64,000 nucleotides of DNA from Arcanobacterium ihumii (lineage in GTDB: Bacteria > Actinomycetota > Actinomycetes > Actinomycetales > Actinomycetaceae): the NCBI RefSeq assembly GCF_900604515.1, contig NZ_UWOS01000003.1, positions 1-64,000 on the forward strand, read 5' to 3'. Made by a program: the position numbers and the translations under genes. Positions within the stretch are counted from its first letter, which is position 1, and every line of letters begins with the position of its first letter. The notes under the pieces were generated by a model that saw only the letters and a list, made by a program, of their open reading frames with translations, did no database searches and had not been told where the DNA came from. Shown piece by piece: positions 1 through 11,940 of this stretch.

Positions 1-294
1 TTAGAGATCCGCACCACGTCCAAGAAAAATTCTTTTCAGTTTCTTTCTCGTTCGCTTGGCGACAGGAAAATACTTTAGGTGGAAATGCAGGTCAGCGTCA
101 AATCCGAGCGCCGTGTCCCTACTCACAAAGTAGAATTTCAGCTTAATTTCGCGGTTTTCTAGGCTTGCCAAAAATAAGAAAGAGGGTGGAGTGGAAAAAA
201 TTCCACTCCACCCTCTTCGATTAAGTTCCGCCAACATCTTAAGATCGTGTGCTAAGCCATACTCAAATTCCAGAGTTTCTGTAGTCGAAGTTAT
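1..294. other. Left-edge stretch without a supported gene
   Basis: I see no gene that can be supported here. A 78-codon open frame on the minus strand covers 1-237 but runs through the strong hairpin at 180-217, has no ribosome-binding site and resembles no family I recognise. The stretch is best read as the 3' untranslated region of the malic enzyme gene. Confidence 0.5.
180..217 (-). terminator. Hairpin terminator downstream of malic enzyme
   Basis: A perfect 17-bp stem (180-196 with 201-217) closes on an AAAA loop and starts with AA and ends with TT. It lies 78 nt past the malic enzyme stop codon. The symmetry would allow it to work in both directions. Confidence 0.8.
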
Positions 295-1698
295 TTACTT
301 CGTATCCTGATTTGAATTACGTTCAAATTCCATACGAATAGCTTCGGCAACTCGCTTAGAGATATCAGGGTGGAAAACACCTGGGATTATGAAGCTCGGG
401 TTGAGCTCTTTTTCTTCAACCACCTCTGCCAATGCTCGCGCAGTTACCGAAAGCATCTCATCGGTGATTTCTTTGGCTCTGATATCGAGCAGCCCACGGA
501 AAAGTCCAGGGAACACCAAAACGTTGTTGATCTGGTTCGGGAAGTCAGATCGACCAGTTGCAACGATAGTCGCATACTCTCCTGCCGCTACCGGATCAAC
601 TTCTGGGGTTGGATTAGCCATTGCAAAAACGATCGCATCCTTTGCCATGGTTGCAATGTCGGCACCAGTCAAGATATTTCCAGAAGAAACTCCGATCAGT
701 ACATCGGCGCCTTTAAGAACATCCTTGAGCGAACCTTCAACATTTCGTGGGTTCGTGTTCTCAGCCAACCATTGACGGTCCGGATCCGCCTCTTGACGGA
801 AGCGACCCAAAGACCCTGCACGACCACAACCGATTACATCCTTAGCCCCCTCACGAAGTAGCAAGCGAATGATCGCGTTTCCCGCAGCTCCCACGCCTGA
901 AACTACAATCTTTACATCCTCTATCTTTTTATTAACGACCTTCAAAGCGTTAATTAAAGCAGCTAAAGTGACTGCAGCTGTACCATGTTGATCGTCATGG
1001 AATACCGGAATATCGAGTTCTTGACGCAACCGTCGTTCAATCTCAAAGCAACGAGGCGCCGAAATATCTTCAAGGTTAATTCCACCGAATCCAGGCGCAA
1101 TTGCCTTAACGATCGAAATAATCTCCTCGGTGTCTTTTGTATCGAGACAAATTGGCCATGCATCGACATTGGCGAAGTTCTTAAATAGTGCCGCCTTGCC
1201 CTCCATGACAGGCATGGCTGCTTCCGGACCAATGTCTCCAAGACCAAGCACTGCAGTTCCATCAGAGACCACAGCAACCGTGTTTCGCTTGATGGTAAGA
1301 CGACGAGCTTCAGCTTTATCATCAGCGATAACTTCACAAACGCGCGCCACACCAGGGGTATAAATTCGCGATAGATCCTGACGCGTCTTTAAAGGACGCT
1401 TTAGTGCAATTTCAATTTTTCCACCGAGATGCGCCTGGATTGTTGCATCGTGGATACCGTGGACCACAACGTCGTCGAGATCTTCAAACGCTTCCCTGAT
1501 CTCGATTGCATGTTCGTAATCTGTACAGTTCATGGTGATATCGACCAAGATTCTATCGTCATCAGAACGCACAACATCAATACCGAAAACCATCGCGCCA
1601 CAATCGGCTACAACTTTAACTAATTTAGGGATTGAGTGCGGATCCGTGGGAATTTCGCAACGCATTGTTGCAGTGTAGGTCGGAATCGCCAAACTCAT
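295..1698 (-). CDS. NAD(P)-dependent malic enzyme with N-terminal ACT domain
   Basis: Oxidative decarboxylation of malate to pyruvate in the cytosol, linking the TCA cycle to pyruvate. Residues 1-80 look like an ACT regulatory domain. The malic N-terminal domain follows, with RIYTPGVARVCE, then VVSDGTAVLGLGDIGPEAAMPVMEGKA and the acid-rich DDQHGTAAV metal/substrate motif. A Rossmann domain follows with VVSGVGAAGNA. The length of about 467 residues fits the short bacterial ACT-type enzymes. An upstream in-frame ATG at 1707 lies only one base after GAGGAG; the ATG at 1698 is spaced ten bases from it and is preferred. The gene appears monocistronic. Cofactor preference (NAD or NADP) cannot be told. 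Confidence 0.93.
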   Translation of the reverse strand: MSLAIPTYTATMRCEIPTDPHSIPKLVKVVADCGAMVFGIDVVRSDDDRILVDITMNCTDYEHAIEIREAFEDLDDVVVHGIHDATIQAHLGGKIEIALKRPLKTRQDLSRIYTPGVARVCEVIADDKAEARRLTIKRNTVAVVSDGTAVLGLGDIGPEAAMPVMEGKAALFKNFANVDAWPICLDTKDTEEIISIVKAIAPGFGGINLEDISAPRCFEIERRLRQELDIPVFHDDQHGTAAVTLAALINALKVVNKKIEDVKIVVSGVGAAGNAIIRLLLREGAKDVIGCGRAGSLGRFRQEADPDRQWLAENTNPRNVEGSLKDVLKGADVLIGVSSGNILTGADIATMAKDAIVFAMANPTPEVDPVAAGEYATIVATGRSDFPNQINNVLVFPGLFRGLLDIRAKEITDEMLSVTARALAEVVEEKELNPSFIIPGVFHPDISKRVAEAIRMEFERNSNQDTK

Positions 1699-1803
1699 AA
1701 TAAACATACTCCTCGTATAAACAAATACGGCTCAAAGCCATTAACACAAGTTTAAGAATGGCACAAAAGTCCTAATGAGTGTTACAGGTAATCAGGATAC
1801 AAA

Positions 1804-1843
1804 CAGGGATGGGTGACGTAACCTCTAACGTCACCCATCCCTG
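1804..1843 (-). terminator. Hairpin terminator downstream of gatB
   Basis: A perfect 16-bp stem pairs 1804-1819 with 1828-1843 across an 8-nt loop. It starts 25 nt after the gatB stop codon on the minus strand, so it probably ends the gatCAB transcript. Confidence 0.8.
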
Positions 1844-1868
1844 AGCACACATCACATGATTGTGCAAA

Positions 1869-3362
1869 TCAGCCCTGAGCTCGCTCCATAATGATTTCAC
1901 GTACACGAGCAGCGTCTGCCTTACCACCGGTAGCACGCATGACTGCGCCGACGATCGCTCCAGCTGCCTGAACCTTTCCATTGCGGATCTTCTCAACCAC
2001 ATCGGGGTTCGCGGCCAAAGCTTCGTCCACGGCTGCCATCAATGCACCATCGTCGGAAACAACTTCCAGTCCGCGTGCCTTTACAACATCAACTGGGCTT
2101 CCTTCACCCGCCAAAACGCCTTCGAGAGCCTGACGAGCTAGCTTATCAGTGAGTTTTCCGCTCTCAACCAATTGGTCAAGCTCAGCAACATCAGCGGCAG
2201 TGACTGGAACAGAATCGAGTTCTACGTCGTTGTCCTTTGCGTATCGAGCCAATTCGCCCATCCACCATTTACGTGCTCCCGCAGGAGTTGCCCCGGCTTC
2301 AACCGAATCGGAAATTAAATCCAACACGCCAAGATTCACCATGTCACGCATCTCGAGATCCGAAACTGACCATTCTGCCATCAGACGACGGCGCTTAGCT
2401 GCCGGAAGTTCAGGCAAGGATTCCCGAATTTCTTCAACCCAAGCACGGCTAGGCTTCAACGGAACCAAATCCGGCTCTGGGAAATAACGATAGTCATCGG
2501 CGTCGGACTTAACGCGACCAGACAGCGTGGTTGAGTCAGCTTCTTGCCAGTGGCGCGTCTCTTGAAGAACCAAACCGCCCTCGCTCAAGACTGCTGCTTG
2601 GCGGCGCATTTCGTACTGAACCGCACGTTCGATTGCGCGGAAAGAGTTTACGTTCTTGGTTTCTGTACGCGTGCCAAGCGGAGATTCCGGAGTCTTACGC
2701 AAGGATACATTGATGTCCGCACGAACGTTTCCGCGCTCCATGCGAGCCTCTGAAACGCCAATTGCACGAGCAATATCACGAATAGTCTGCACATACTTAG
2801 CCGCAACCTCTGGAGCGCGTTCGCCGCATCCTTCAATCGGACGGGTAACGATTTCAACCAACGGAACACCAGCACGGTTGTAATCAACCAGGGAGTGACT
2901 AGCACCATGAATACGACCCTCGCCTCCAACGTGGGTGTTCTTACCGGCGTCTTCCTCTACGTGAGCACGTTCGATATTGACGCGGAACACCTCTCCATCG
3001 TCAAGCTCCACATCGAGGTATCCGTCAAACGCAAGCGGCTCGTCAGACTGTGAAGTCTGGAAGTTCTTGCAAAGATCGGGATAGAAGTAGTTTTTGCGAG
3101 CAAAACGGCAGGATTCAGCAATATTACAGTTGAGAGCCAAACCCAAGCGGATCGCGTACTCAATCGCTTTCTTATTTACAACGGGAAGCGCACCTGGCAT
3201 GCCTAGTGAGACCGGCGTCGTATAGGTATTTGGCTCGCCACCGAATGCGTTCGGAGCAGCGTCAAACATCTTCGTTGCCGTTCCCAATTCAACGTGCACT
3301 TCGATGCCAAGAACTGGGTCGAAGTTGTCAACAACGTCTTGGTAGTCCATCAATTCATCCAT
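1869..3362 (-). CDS. gatB: Aspartyl/glutamyl-tRNA amidotransferase subunit B
   Basis: tRNA-binding and kinase subunit of GatCAB, which turns misacylated Glu-tRNA(Gln) or Asp-tRNA(Asn) into the correct amide form. The N-terminus has the family signature LGIEVHVEL, followed by [18 protein letters not shown] and the metal/ATP site segment [10 protein letters not shown]. The C-terminal YqeY-like helical tail ends in [17 protein letters not shown]. The 497-residue length is normal. The ATG at 3362 overlaps the gatA stop in a TGATG arrangement with GGAGGAGG just upstream; a GTG one codon earlier is less likely. It is the last gene of a gatC-gatA-gatB operon. Such an operon usually means that GlnRS and/or AsnRS is missing, which cannot be checked here. 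Confidence 0.97.
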   Translation of the reverse strand: MDELMDYQDVVDNFDPVLGIEVHVELGTATKMFDAAPNAFGGEPNTYTTPVSLGMPGALPVVNKKAIEYAIRLGLALNCNIAESCRFARKNYFYPDLCKNFQTSQSDEPLAFDGYLDVELDDGEVFRVNIERAHVEEDAGKNTHVGGEGRIHGASHSLVDYNRAGVPLVEIVTRPIEGCGERAPEVAAKYVQTIRDIARAIGVSEARMERGNVRADINVSLRKTPESPLGTRTETKNVNSFRAIERAVQYEMRRQAAVLSEGGLVLQETRHWQEADSTTLSGRVKSDADDYRYFPEPDLVPLKPSRAWVEEIRESLPELPAAKRRRLMAEWSVSDLEMRDMVNLGVLDLISDSVEAGATPAGARKWWMGELARYAKDNDVELDSVPVTAADVAELDQLVESGKLTDKLARQALEGVLAGEGSPVDVVKARGLEVVSDDGALMAAVDEALAANPDVVEKIRNGKVQAAGAIVGAVMRATGGKADAARVREIIMERAQG

Positions 3363-4867
3363 CACAGAGCCTCCTCCAGTGCTTCAACGGGACACTTCGC
3401 GGCTTCCTCCACCGCAATTTCCTCGATAATCGAGGCAAATGAATACATCCGCGCATCTTCATGAGCCGGAGCAATCACCTGCACACCAACTGGGAGTCCT
3501 TCAGAAAGACCTGCTGGGATAGACATCGCCGGAACTCCGGCCAAGTTAGCTGGAATCGTAGCAATATCGTTGACGTACATCGCCATCGGATCATTGGATT
3601 TTTCACCAAAGCGGAAAGCGACGGTTGGAGACGTTGGGGAAATGAGAACATCACACTGCGAAAATGCTACTTCAAGATCCCGTTGCACAAGCGTGCGGAC
3701 CTTCTGAGCCGAACCATAGTAGGCATCAAAGTAACCAGCCGAAAGTGCGTGCGTGCCCAAAATGATGCGGCGTTTAACTTCAGTTCCAAACTTTTCGCCA
3801 CGAGTTGCACACATCATGGTTTCAGCGGTAACTGGGCCTTCCTTTGGTTCTACGCGGTTACCGTAACGAACGCCGTCGAAACGCGCCAAGTTCGAGGATG
3901 CCTCGGCTGGCATGATCAAGTAATAAGCACCCAATGCAAATTCGAAGGACGGGCACGAAATCTCAACCAACTCTGCTCCGCGCTGACGAAGTTCATCAAC
4001 CATTGCATTGAATACATTGAGAACGCCTTCGGAGTAGCCCTCTCCACGCATTTGGTCAACGAGACCAATACGAAGGCCAGCAAGATCCTTCTTACCTGAA
4101 AACTTTTGTGCTTCATCTAGCAGGTCAATATCAGAATCCGGCAACGAGGTTGAATCGTGTGGATCGTAGCCGTCTATGATATCTTGCAAAGCTGCTGCGT
4201 CTGCAACAGTGCGAGTAACAGGACCGATCTGGTCTAAGGACGATGCCATTGCAACCAATCCATAACGCGAAACTGCACCATAAGTAGGCTTAGCGCCAAC
4301 AGTTCCCGTCACAGCACCAGGCTGACGAATCGATCCGCCCGTATCCGAACCAAGGGCCCAAGGAGCAAGATACGCAGAAACGGCTGCAGCCGAACCACCA
4401 CCAGAACCACCTGGAATTCGTTCGGTATCCCAAGGGTTGAGAGTCGGACCAAATGCCGAGTGCTCCGTGGAGGAGCCCATCGCGAATTCGTCCATGTTGG
4501 TGTGTCCAAGAATTGGGAGTCGCGCTTCCTTGAGCTTGACGACGACAGTCGAGTCGTAAGGGGGTTTCCAGCCAGCAAGCATCTGCGAACCACAGGTAGT
4601 TGGAATACCACGCTGGCACATATTGTCCTTTACCGCGATTGGAACACCTGCGAACATTGGGAGTTCTTTACCGGTTGCACGATCTTCGTCAACGGCCTTC
4701 GCCTGCGCAAGTGCACCTTCGTGATCAACGTACAAGAAAGCGTTGAGCTTCGGATTCAAACGGTCAATATTATCGAGGCATGCTTGGGTGAGTTCCACGG
4801 AAGAAATTTCACCGGCTCGAAGCATCTGTGCCAGTTCAAGGGCAGATTTTTTCAGAATCTCTTTCAT
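3362..4867 (-). CDS. gatA: Aspartyl/glutamyl-tRNA amidotransferase subunit A
   Basis: Glutaminase/amidase subunit of GatCAB; releases ammonia from glutamine for transamidation. Amidase-signature residues are visible: the catalytic Lys in PIAVKDN, the Ser-rich [11 protein letters not shown] loop and the [12 protein letters not shown] segment that carries the cis-Ser and nucleophilic Ser. The length of 501 residues is normal. The ATG directly abuts the gatC stop (TAA then ATG) and its GGGGGAGG ribosome-binding site lies inside the gatC end, so the two are translationally coupled. Confidence 0.97.
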   Translation of the reverse strand: MKEILKKSALELAQMLRAGEISSVELTQACLDNIDRLNPKLNAFLYVDHEGALAQAKAVDEDRATGKELPMFAGVPIAVKDNMCQRGIPTTCGSQMLAGWKPPYDSTVVVKLKEARLPILGHTNMDEFAMGSSTEHSAFGPTLNPWDTERIPGGSGGGSAAAVSAYLAPWALGSDTGGSIRQPGAVTGTVGAKPTYGAVSRYGLVAMASSLDQIGPVTRTVADAAALQDIIDGYDPHDSTSLPDSDIDLLDEAQKFSGKKDLAGLRIGLVDQMRGEGYSEGVLNVFNAMVDELRQRGAELVEISCPSFEFALGAYYLIMPAEASSNLARFDGVRYGNRVEPKEGPVTAETMMCATRGEKFGTEVKRRIILGTHALSAGYFDAYYGSAQKVRTLVQRDLEVAFSQCDVLISPTSPTVAFRFGEKSNDPMAMYVNDIATIPANLAGVPAMSIPAGLSEGLPVGVQVIAPAHEDARMYSFASIIEEIAVEEAAKCPVEALEEAL

Positions 4868-5164
4868 TTATTCCTCCCCCAAAATCTGTGGAACAGCAAA
4901 CTTGCCATCCTCGTGTGCAGGTGCCATCGCAAGCACTTCGTCGAGCTCCACACCAGGGCCAACGACGTCTTCACGCCACACATTGGAGAGCGGAATCGGA
5001 TGCGAAGTTGCTGGAACATCAGCCGATGCTACTTCTGAAACTTTTGCAACGGCGTCGGAAATCACGGCTAGTTCTTCCGTAAACTGAGTGATTTCCTCAT
5101 CCGTCAAGGTAATACGCGCGAGGTCCGCTACGCGGGCGACCTCTTCTTTGGAAAATGACGACAT
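4868..5164 (-). CDS. gatC: Aspartyl/glutamyl-tRNA amidotransferase subunit C
   Basis: Small 98-residue linker subunit that holds GatA and GatB together. It opens with the typical VARVADLARITLTDEE and contains the conserved late segment built around LREDV (here WREDVVGPG). It is the first gene of the gatCAB operon. Its upstream region (5165-5319) is shared with the divergent phospholipase-D-like gene and should hold both promoters. Confidence 0.95.
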   Translation of the reverse strand: MSSFSKEEVARVADLARITLTDEEITQFTEELAVISDAVAKVSEVASADVPATSHPIPLSNVWREDVVGPGVELDEVLAMAPAHEDGKFAVPQILGEE

Positions 5165-5319
5165 ATCTTTATTCTATGGTTCTTGACCACATTGCGCGAA
5201 CCCGCATCATATTTCGTCACAGTCATTTTCACGAATAACCGCCCCTAGGTGCTAATTAGATTCCTAGATCTGTTAAGAAATGCGTTCATAGTGCATCAAC
5301 TAGGCATCCGATATCGGTT

Positions 5320-6594
5320 ATGCTGATAGCCATGAAGCGGATGAACAGGCAGCAAAAAGAAACGGTGAAACGAGCCGTAAAGTGGTGCGTTGGAGGGTTG
5401 GTGAGCGCGCAAGCTGCCACGATTGGTATAGTGTCGGCGATCGATGCCCATCGCAAACGCCGTGACCCACAAAGTGGAACATTTCCCTACCTAGATCCCC
5501 TCAAAAATTCATTCCGTGAACACGAAGTAACTGTTTACACATTTGGCGATCAGCTTTATTCCGCGCAGCTCGAGGCTATTCGCTCTGCTGAACACCATGT
5601 TTATTTCGAAAACTTCATTATGAAGGACGATCACATCGGCAATGTCTTCAAAAACGAACTCATTGAAGCAGCTAAACGAGGTGTTTCCGTCTACATCATC
5701 CTCGACACCTGGGGAAACCTTAACCAACCACCAAGTTTCAGGCGCTACCCACCTCATCCCAATCTCCATGTAATTAGATTCCCGCTAATCCGGCCAGGAA
5801 TCATTACCGGTCAAGCCCGAAAGAAAGGTCGCGACCATCGAAAAATTATTTGTGTGGACTCGAAGATCGGCTTCGTAGGTGGATACAACGTCGGCGATCT
5901 CTATGCACACCATTGGCGCGACACTCACATTCGGATTCGCGGCCCCCAGGTCTGGGAGTTAGAAAACGCATTCGTCGATATGTGGAACCTCTATCGATAC
6001 AAGAAGATCCATCCCGAGCTACTAGATGTGGGTGCTGGTGTTTGGGCACCTCATCTGCGTGCGGTAACCAACACTCCCGCCTTCAATTCTTACCCAGTGC
6101 GTGCTCTCTACCTCGAAGCTATCGATCGCGCTTCTAAAAATATCTGGATCACCATGGGGTATTTCATCCCAGATCAAGGACTTAAACACGCATTGATCCA
6201 AGCCGCGAAACGTGGGGTTGATGTAAGGATTCTTATTCCTGAGTTCTCCAATCATATCGTCGCGGATTGGGTGGGACGGCCGCACTACTCCGAGTTACTT
6301 CAAAACGGAATTCGAATTTTCCGCTATCGCCAAGCGATGGTTCATGCCAAAACCATGACGGTAGATGGAATTTGGTCGACCGTGGGAACGACAAATATTG
6401 ACAGGCTCTCCATGGCGGGAAACTTCGAGATCAACATGGAAATCTTCTCCTCCGAGATGGCAGATTCGATGGAGCAGATCTTCCGACTCGATCTAACAAA
6501 TGCTAACGAATTACTTCTAGAACAGTGGGAACGGCGAGGAAAACTCTCTAAACTCGGAGAAAAGCTCCTCGGACCTCTCGGCCCACTTCTTTAA
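5320..6594 (+). CDS. Phospholipase D / cardiolipin synthase family protein
   Basis: A membrane-associated phosphatidyltransferase or phospholipase of the PLD superfamily, most like bacterial cardiolipin synthases. Two HKD motifs are present: HRKIICVDSKIGFVGG at about residues 175-190 and HAKTMTVDGIWSTVGTTN at about 340-357, which form one active site. A weakly hydrophobic N-terminal segment (WCVGGLVSAQAATIGIV) may be a membrane anchor. The first ATG has no clear ribosome-binding site; ATGs four and seven codons later are alternatives. At about 420 residues it lacks the two full N-terminal membrane spans of classical ClsA, closer to ClsB-like forms. The gene ends 11 bp before the ligA stop on the opposite strand. 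Cardiolipin synthesis is inferred, not shown. Confidence 0.88.
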   Translation: MLIAMKRMNRQQKETVKRAVKWCVGGLVSAQAATIGIVSAIDAHRKRRDPQSGTFPYLDPLKNSFREHEVTVYTFGDQLYSAQLEAIRSAEHHVYFENFIMKDDHIGNVFKNELIEAAKRGVSVYIILDTWGNLNQPPSFRRYPPHPNLHVIRFPLIRPGIITGQARKKGRDHRKIICVDSKIGFVGGYNVGDLYAHHWRDTHIRIRGPQVWELENAFVDMWNLYRYKKIHPELLDVGAGVWAPHLRAVTNTPAFNSYPVRALYLEAIDRASKNIWITMGYFIPDQGLKHALIQAAKRGVDVRILIPEFSNHIVADWVGRPHYSELLQNGIRIFRYRQAMVHAKTMTVDGIWSTVGTTNIDRLSMAGNFEINMEIFSSEMADSMEQIFRLDLTNANELLLEQWERRGKLSKLGEKLLGPLGPLL

Positions 6595-6605
6595 CCTCTT
6601 GGCGC

Positions 6606-9245
<2,640 letters not shown>

Positions 9246-9285
9246 TCATTCGATGAAATTGTGGCAGGGGAAGTATTCTTAATAC

Positions 9286-10497
9286 ATGGCAGTCCGGCAG
9301 TTGCTGAATTCGATACGCAAGATCACTCCCGCTGACGCAATCATTGCGCTTAGTGTCGCTGCTCTTTTCGCATATTCATTGCTATTCATCGAGTCTCAAA
9401 TTTCCTTGATCGAAAACGAAATCATCAGCCTCTTTGCCATTGCCATCATCGTTTGCGTAGCAACAGTTTTTCGACGTACGCATGCCCATATCAGTGCTGG
9501 AATCGTCTACTTCGGATTTCTTTCACGCTATCTTCTTTTGCCTGCTCTAATTCTGCCCTTTGACCTCGTTATACTGTTTTCTCTCTACGCGGTCACGGTA
9601 TACGGCGAAAAAGCAGCTCGAATCGTAGCACTAATTGGCGCACTCTTTTTCGGTTTCCTTCTTACTTTCCCGGTGATCCCAACCAATCAGATCCTCGAAT
9701 CGATTCTCGACTTCGTCCTCATCGAATCAATCGTCATCGCCACTTTTTCGGTTGCGATGCTTCGCTATATACAGCTCCAGCGCTACCAAGAACTTCTTGA
9801 ACGAAATGAGCAGGTACTGCGTGATAGCGAACGCGATTCTGAAATAGCCGTGATCGAAGAACGTACCCGAATCGCTCGTGAAATGCACGATATCGTGGCA
9901 CATACGCTTTCCGTCGTCATCGCCCAGGCCGATGGCGGTCGCTATGCGGCTAAATCAAATCCTGAAGTCGCTCAACGCGCGCTTGAAACAATTTCTGAAA
10001 TGTCACGTGCCGCACTCGGAGATATTCGTTCGATTATCGGTGTCCTCAGGGACCCCAATGAAAGCCACTCCCCTCTGAAGCCCCAACCTGTAGACGACGA
10101 TTTAGATCAGCTCGTCCAAAAGGTTAGAGACTCGGGCGTAAACATTTCTTACCTTCGACTCGGAACAGCGTTCCCGCTTCCAGTTGGACTCGGCAACGCT
10201 CTGTACCGAATCTGCCAAGAAGCATTGACTAATTCCCTAAAGCACGCCGGTCCACATGCACAGATCACGGTTATTTTAAAATGGTCTTCAGTTGCCATTA
10301 CATTAGAAATTTTGGACGATGGACGTGGTGCTGCTACACCTGACGACGGAAAAGGTCACGGAGTCATTGGTATGAGAGAACGCGCCGCGCTATTCGGCGG
10401 AACGGTTGAAGCTGGTCCACGTCCAGAAGGTGGATTCCGCGTACGCACTCTTATCCCAGTGAACTCATCGAGAGGAATGTCAAATGACGGAAATTAA
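9286..10497 (+). CDS. Sensor histidine kinase, NarL-partner type (HisKA_3)
   Basis: Membrane sensor kinase. About five hydrophobic segments fill residues 15-160. A short coiled linker leads to the dimerisation/phosphoacceptor helix EERTRIAREMHDIVAH, with His201 as the phosphorylated residue. The ATPase domain carries NALYRICQEALTNSLKHA and DDGRGA with GHGVIGMRERA. No extracytoplasmic sensing domain is visible, so sensing may be within the membrane. A TATTCT lies seven bases before the ATG and no close Shine-Dalgarno is seen, which would fit a leaderless message (weak). The 3' end overlaps the response regulator by 14 nt, and the ABC genes follow. The signal is unknown. Confidence 0.92.
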   Translation: MAVRQLLNSIRKITPADAIIALSVAALFAYSLLFIESQISLIENEIISLFAIAIIVCVATVFRRTHAHISAGIVYFGFLSRYLLLPALILPFDLVILFSLYAVTVYGEKAARIVALIGALFFGFLLTFPVIPTNQILESILDFVLIESIVIATFSVAMLRYIQLQRYQELLERNEQVLRDSERDSEIAVIEERTRIAREMHDIVAHTLSVVIAQADGGRYAAKSNPEVAQRALETISEMSRAALGDIRSIIGVLRDPNESHSPLKPQPVDDDLDQLVQKVRDSGVNISYLRLGTAFPLPVGLGNALYRICQEALTNSLKHAGPHAQITVILKWSSVAITLEILDDGRGAATPDDGKGHGVIGMRERAALFGGTVEAGPRPEGGFRVRTLIPVNSSRGMSNDGN

Positions 10498-11185
10498 CAC
10501 CCCTGAAAAAATCAGAGTCGCTCTGGTTGACGATCAAAACCTAGTTCGTTCTGGATTCTCGATGGTTATTGATTCCCAACCTGATATGCAGGTAGTTCTT
10601 GAAGCGAATGACGGCGAACAAGCCCTAGAACGAATCGCTTTGGTACCAGCGGACGTTATCCTTATGGACGTACGTATGCCAAATATGAACGGTTTGGACG
10701 CAACTGAGCACATCGTAGACACCGCTTTCCCACACGGTGTCGAACCTAAAATCATCATCCTCACGACGTTTGACGTGGACGAATATGTAATGCGAGCAAT
10801 CGAAGTGGGAGCCTCTGGATTCTTGCTCAAAGACGCACCACCTGACGAAATGCTTTCGGCAATCCGTACCGTTTACCGTGGCGATGCCGTTATTGCGCCG
10901 TCGTCGACGAAACGTCTCGTTGCACATCTAGCGACCGAAGCATCATACACCAAGGCGATCACCCCAGAACTACTCGATGTCCTTTCTGAACGGGAAAAAG
11001 AAGTGCTCTACTACGCAGCTCGTGGATTGAGCAATACAGAAATTGCTGATGTCCTTTTCCTCGCCGAGGCAACTGTCAAGACCCACGTAGGTCGTATTTT
11101 TTCAAAGCTCGGCGCTCGTGACCGCGTACAAGCAGTAGTGATCGCCTACCAAGCAGGACTCGTTAAGCCGGGTGAAATTGACTGA
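10484..11185 (+). CDS. NarL/FixJ-family response regulator
   Basis: DNA-binding partner of the upstream kinase. The receiver domain has the acidic pair DD at 16-17, the phosphoacceptor Asp62 in VILMDVRMP, a Thr in IIILTTFD and the conserved Lys in GFLLKDAPPDE. The LuxR-type HTH is in the last 65 residues (LSEREKEVLYYAARGLSNTEIA ... EATVKTHVGRIFSKL). Start chosen at an ATG preceded by AGAGGA, overlapping the kinase end. Probably regulates the adjoining ABC genes, by operon logic only. Confidence 0.93.
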   Translation: MTEINTPEKIRVALVDDQNLVRSGFSMVIDSQPDMQVVLEANDGEQALERIALVPADVILMDVRMPNMNGLDATEHIVDTAFPHGVEPKIIILTTFDVDEYVMRAIEVGASGFLLKDAPPDEMLSAIRTVYRGDAVIAPSSTKRLVAHLATEASYTKAITPELLDVLSEREKEVLYYAARGLSNTEIADVLFLAEATVKTHVGRIFSKLGARDRVQAVVIAYQAGLVKPGEID

Positions 11186-11187
11186 GG

Positions 11188-11940
11188 ATGCAAACCATGG
11201 AAGAAATCCCGATTGCCGGAAGACTGACTGACGTAACTAAATCTATTTTAGTTGCGGGTGTTCCTACGCGTGTCCTTGACACCGTCACTTTCGACCTTCC
11301 TTCACGGAAAATGACTGCTCTCCTTGGGCCATCTGGTGCCGGAAAATCCACGATTGTGTCGTTACTTGCGGGGATGGATCATGTTGATTCTGGATTCATT
11401 CAGTTAGCTGGGGAAAATTTGACTCAGCTAAACGCCACAGAGATCACTGAACTTCGTCGCAAACGCATCGGAATGATTTTTGAATCAGATAATTTGATTC
11501 CGTCACTGACGATTGAACAAAACCTTCGGCTCCCTGAAACTTTCACGAAGGAAATTATTGATGAATCAAACTTTAAAAAAATTACCCATGATTTCGGGCT
11601 GGTGGACGTCCTACAGTGCTTCCCACATAACGTGGGATTGGATATTCAACAAAAAGTAGCAATCGCACGTGCCTTGCTCTTCAAAACCATGATTCTCCTG
11701 TGTGATGATCCTGTACGAGGAATGGCACGCAATGCAGCACGCGAGATTTTGTCACTTTTGCGAGTATGCGTCCGAGAATTCGGAACGAGCGTTCTTATCA
11801 CTACGGAGGATCCATCTGCAGCAGCTTTCGCCGATCGCGTCTATCTCCTTTCAGACGGATACGTGAAGGGACGCATTGACTCTCCATCACTTTCTTCGGT
11901 TCTGCTCGCAATGAATTCTTTCGGATACGGCGAAGAATAA
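11188..11940 (+). CDS. ABC transporter ATP-binding protein with degenerate catalytic motifs
   Basis: Belongs to the MacB/LolD-type ATPases that pair with FtsX-fold permeases. Only Walker A is canonical (GPSGAGKST, residues 47-55, counted from the first ATG). At the Q-loop the usual Gln is Glu99 in MIFESDNL. The LSGGQ signature is replaced by VGLDI before QQKVAIARAL. Walker B reads ILLCDDP, so the catalytic Glu is Asp174. The H-loop position reads TTEDP, with Glu in place of His. The first ATG touches the GAGG ribosome-binding site; the ATG at 11197 is better spaced and probably real. The gene starts 2 nt after the response regulator, and its stop overlaps the permease start (TAATG). ATP hydrolysis may be slow or absent; alternatively the subunit may be regulatory. 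Confidence 0.85.
   Translation: MQTMEEIPIAGRLTDVTKSILVAGVPTRVLDTVTFDLPSRKMTALLGPSGAGKSTIVSLLAGMDHVDSGFIQLAGENLTQLNATEITELRRKRIGMIFESDNLIPSLTIEQNLRLPETFTKEIIDESNFKKITHDFGLVDVLQCFPHNVGLDIQQKVAIARALLFKTMILLCDDPVRGMARNAAREILSLLRVCVREFGTSVLITTEDPSAAAFADRVYLLSDGYVKGRIDSPSLSSVLLAMNSFGYGEE

Noticed and set aside
1-237. 78-codon minus-strand frame at the left edge
   Set aside because: It reads through a perfect 17-bp terminator hairpin, has no ribosome-binding site and no recognisable family.
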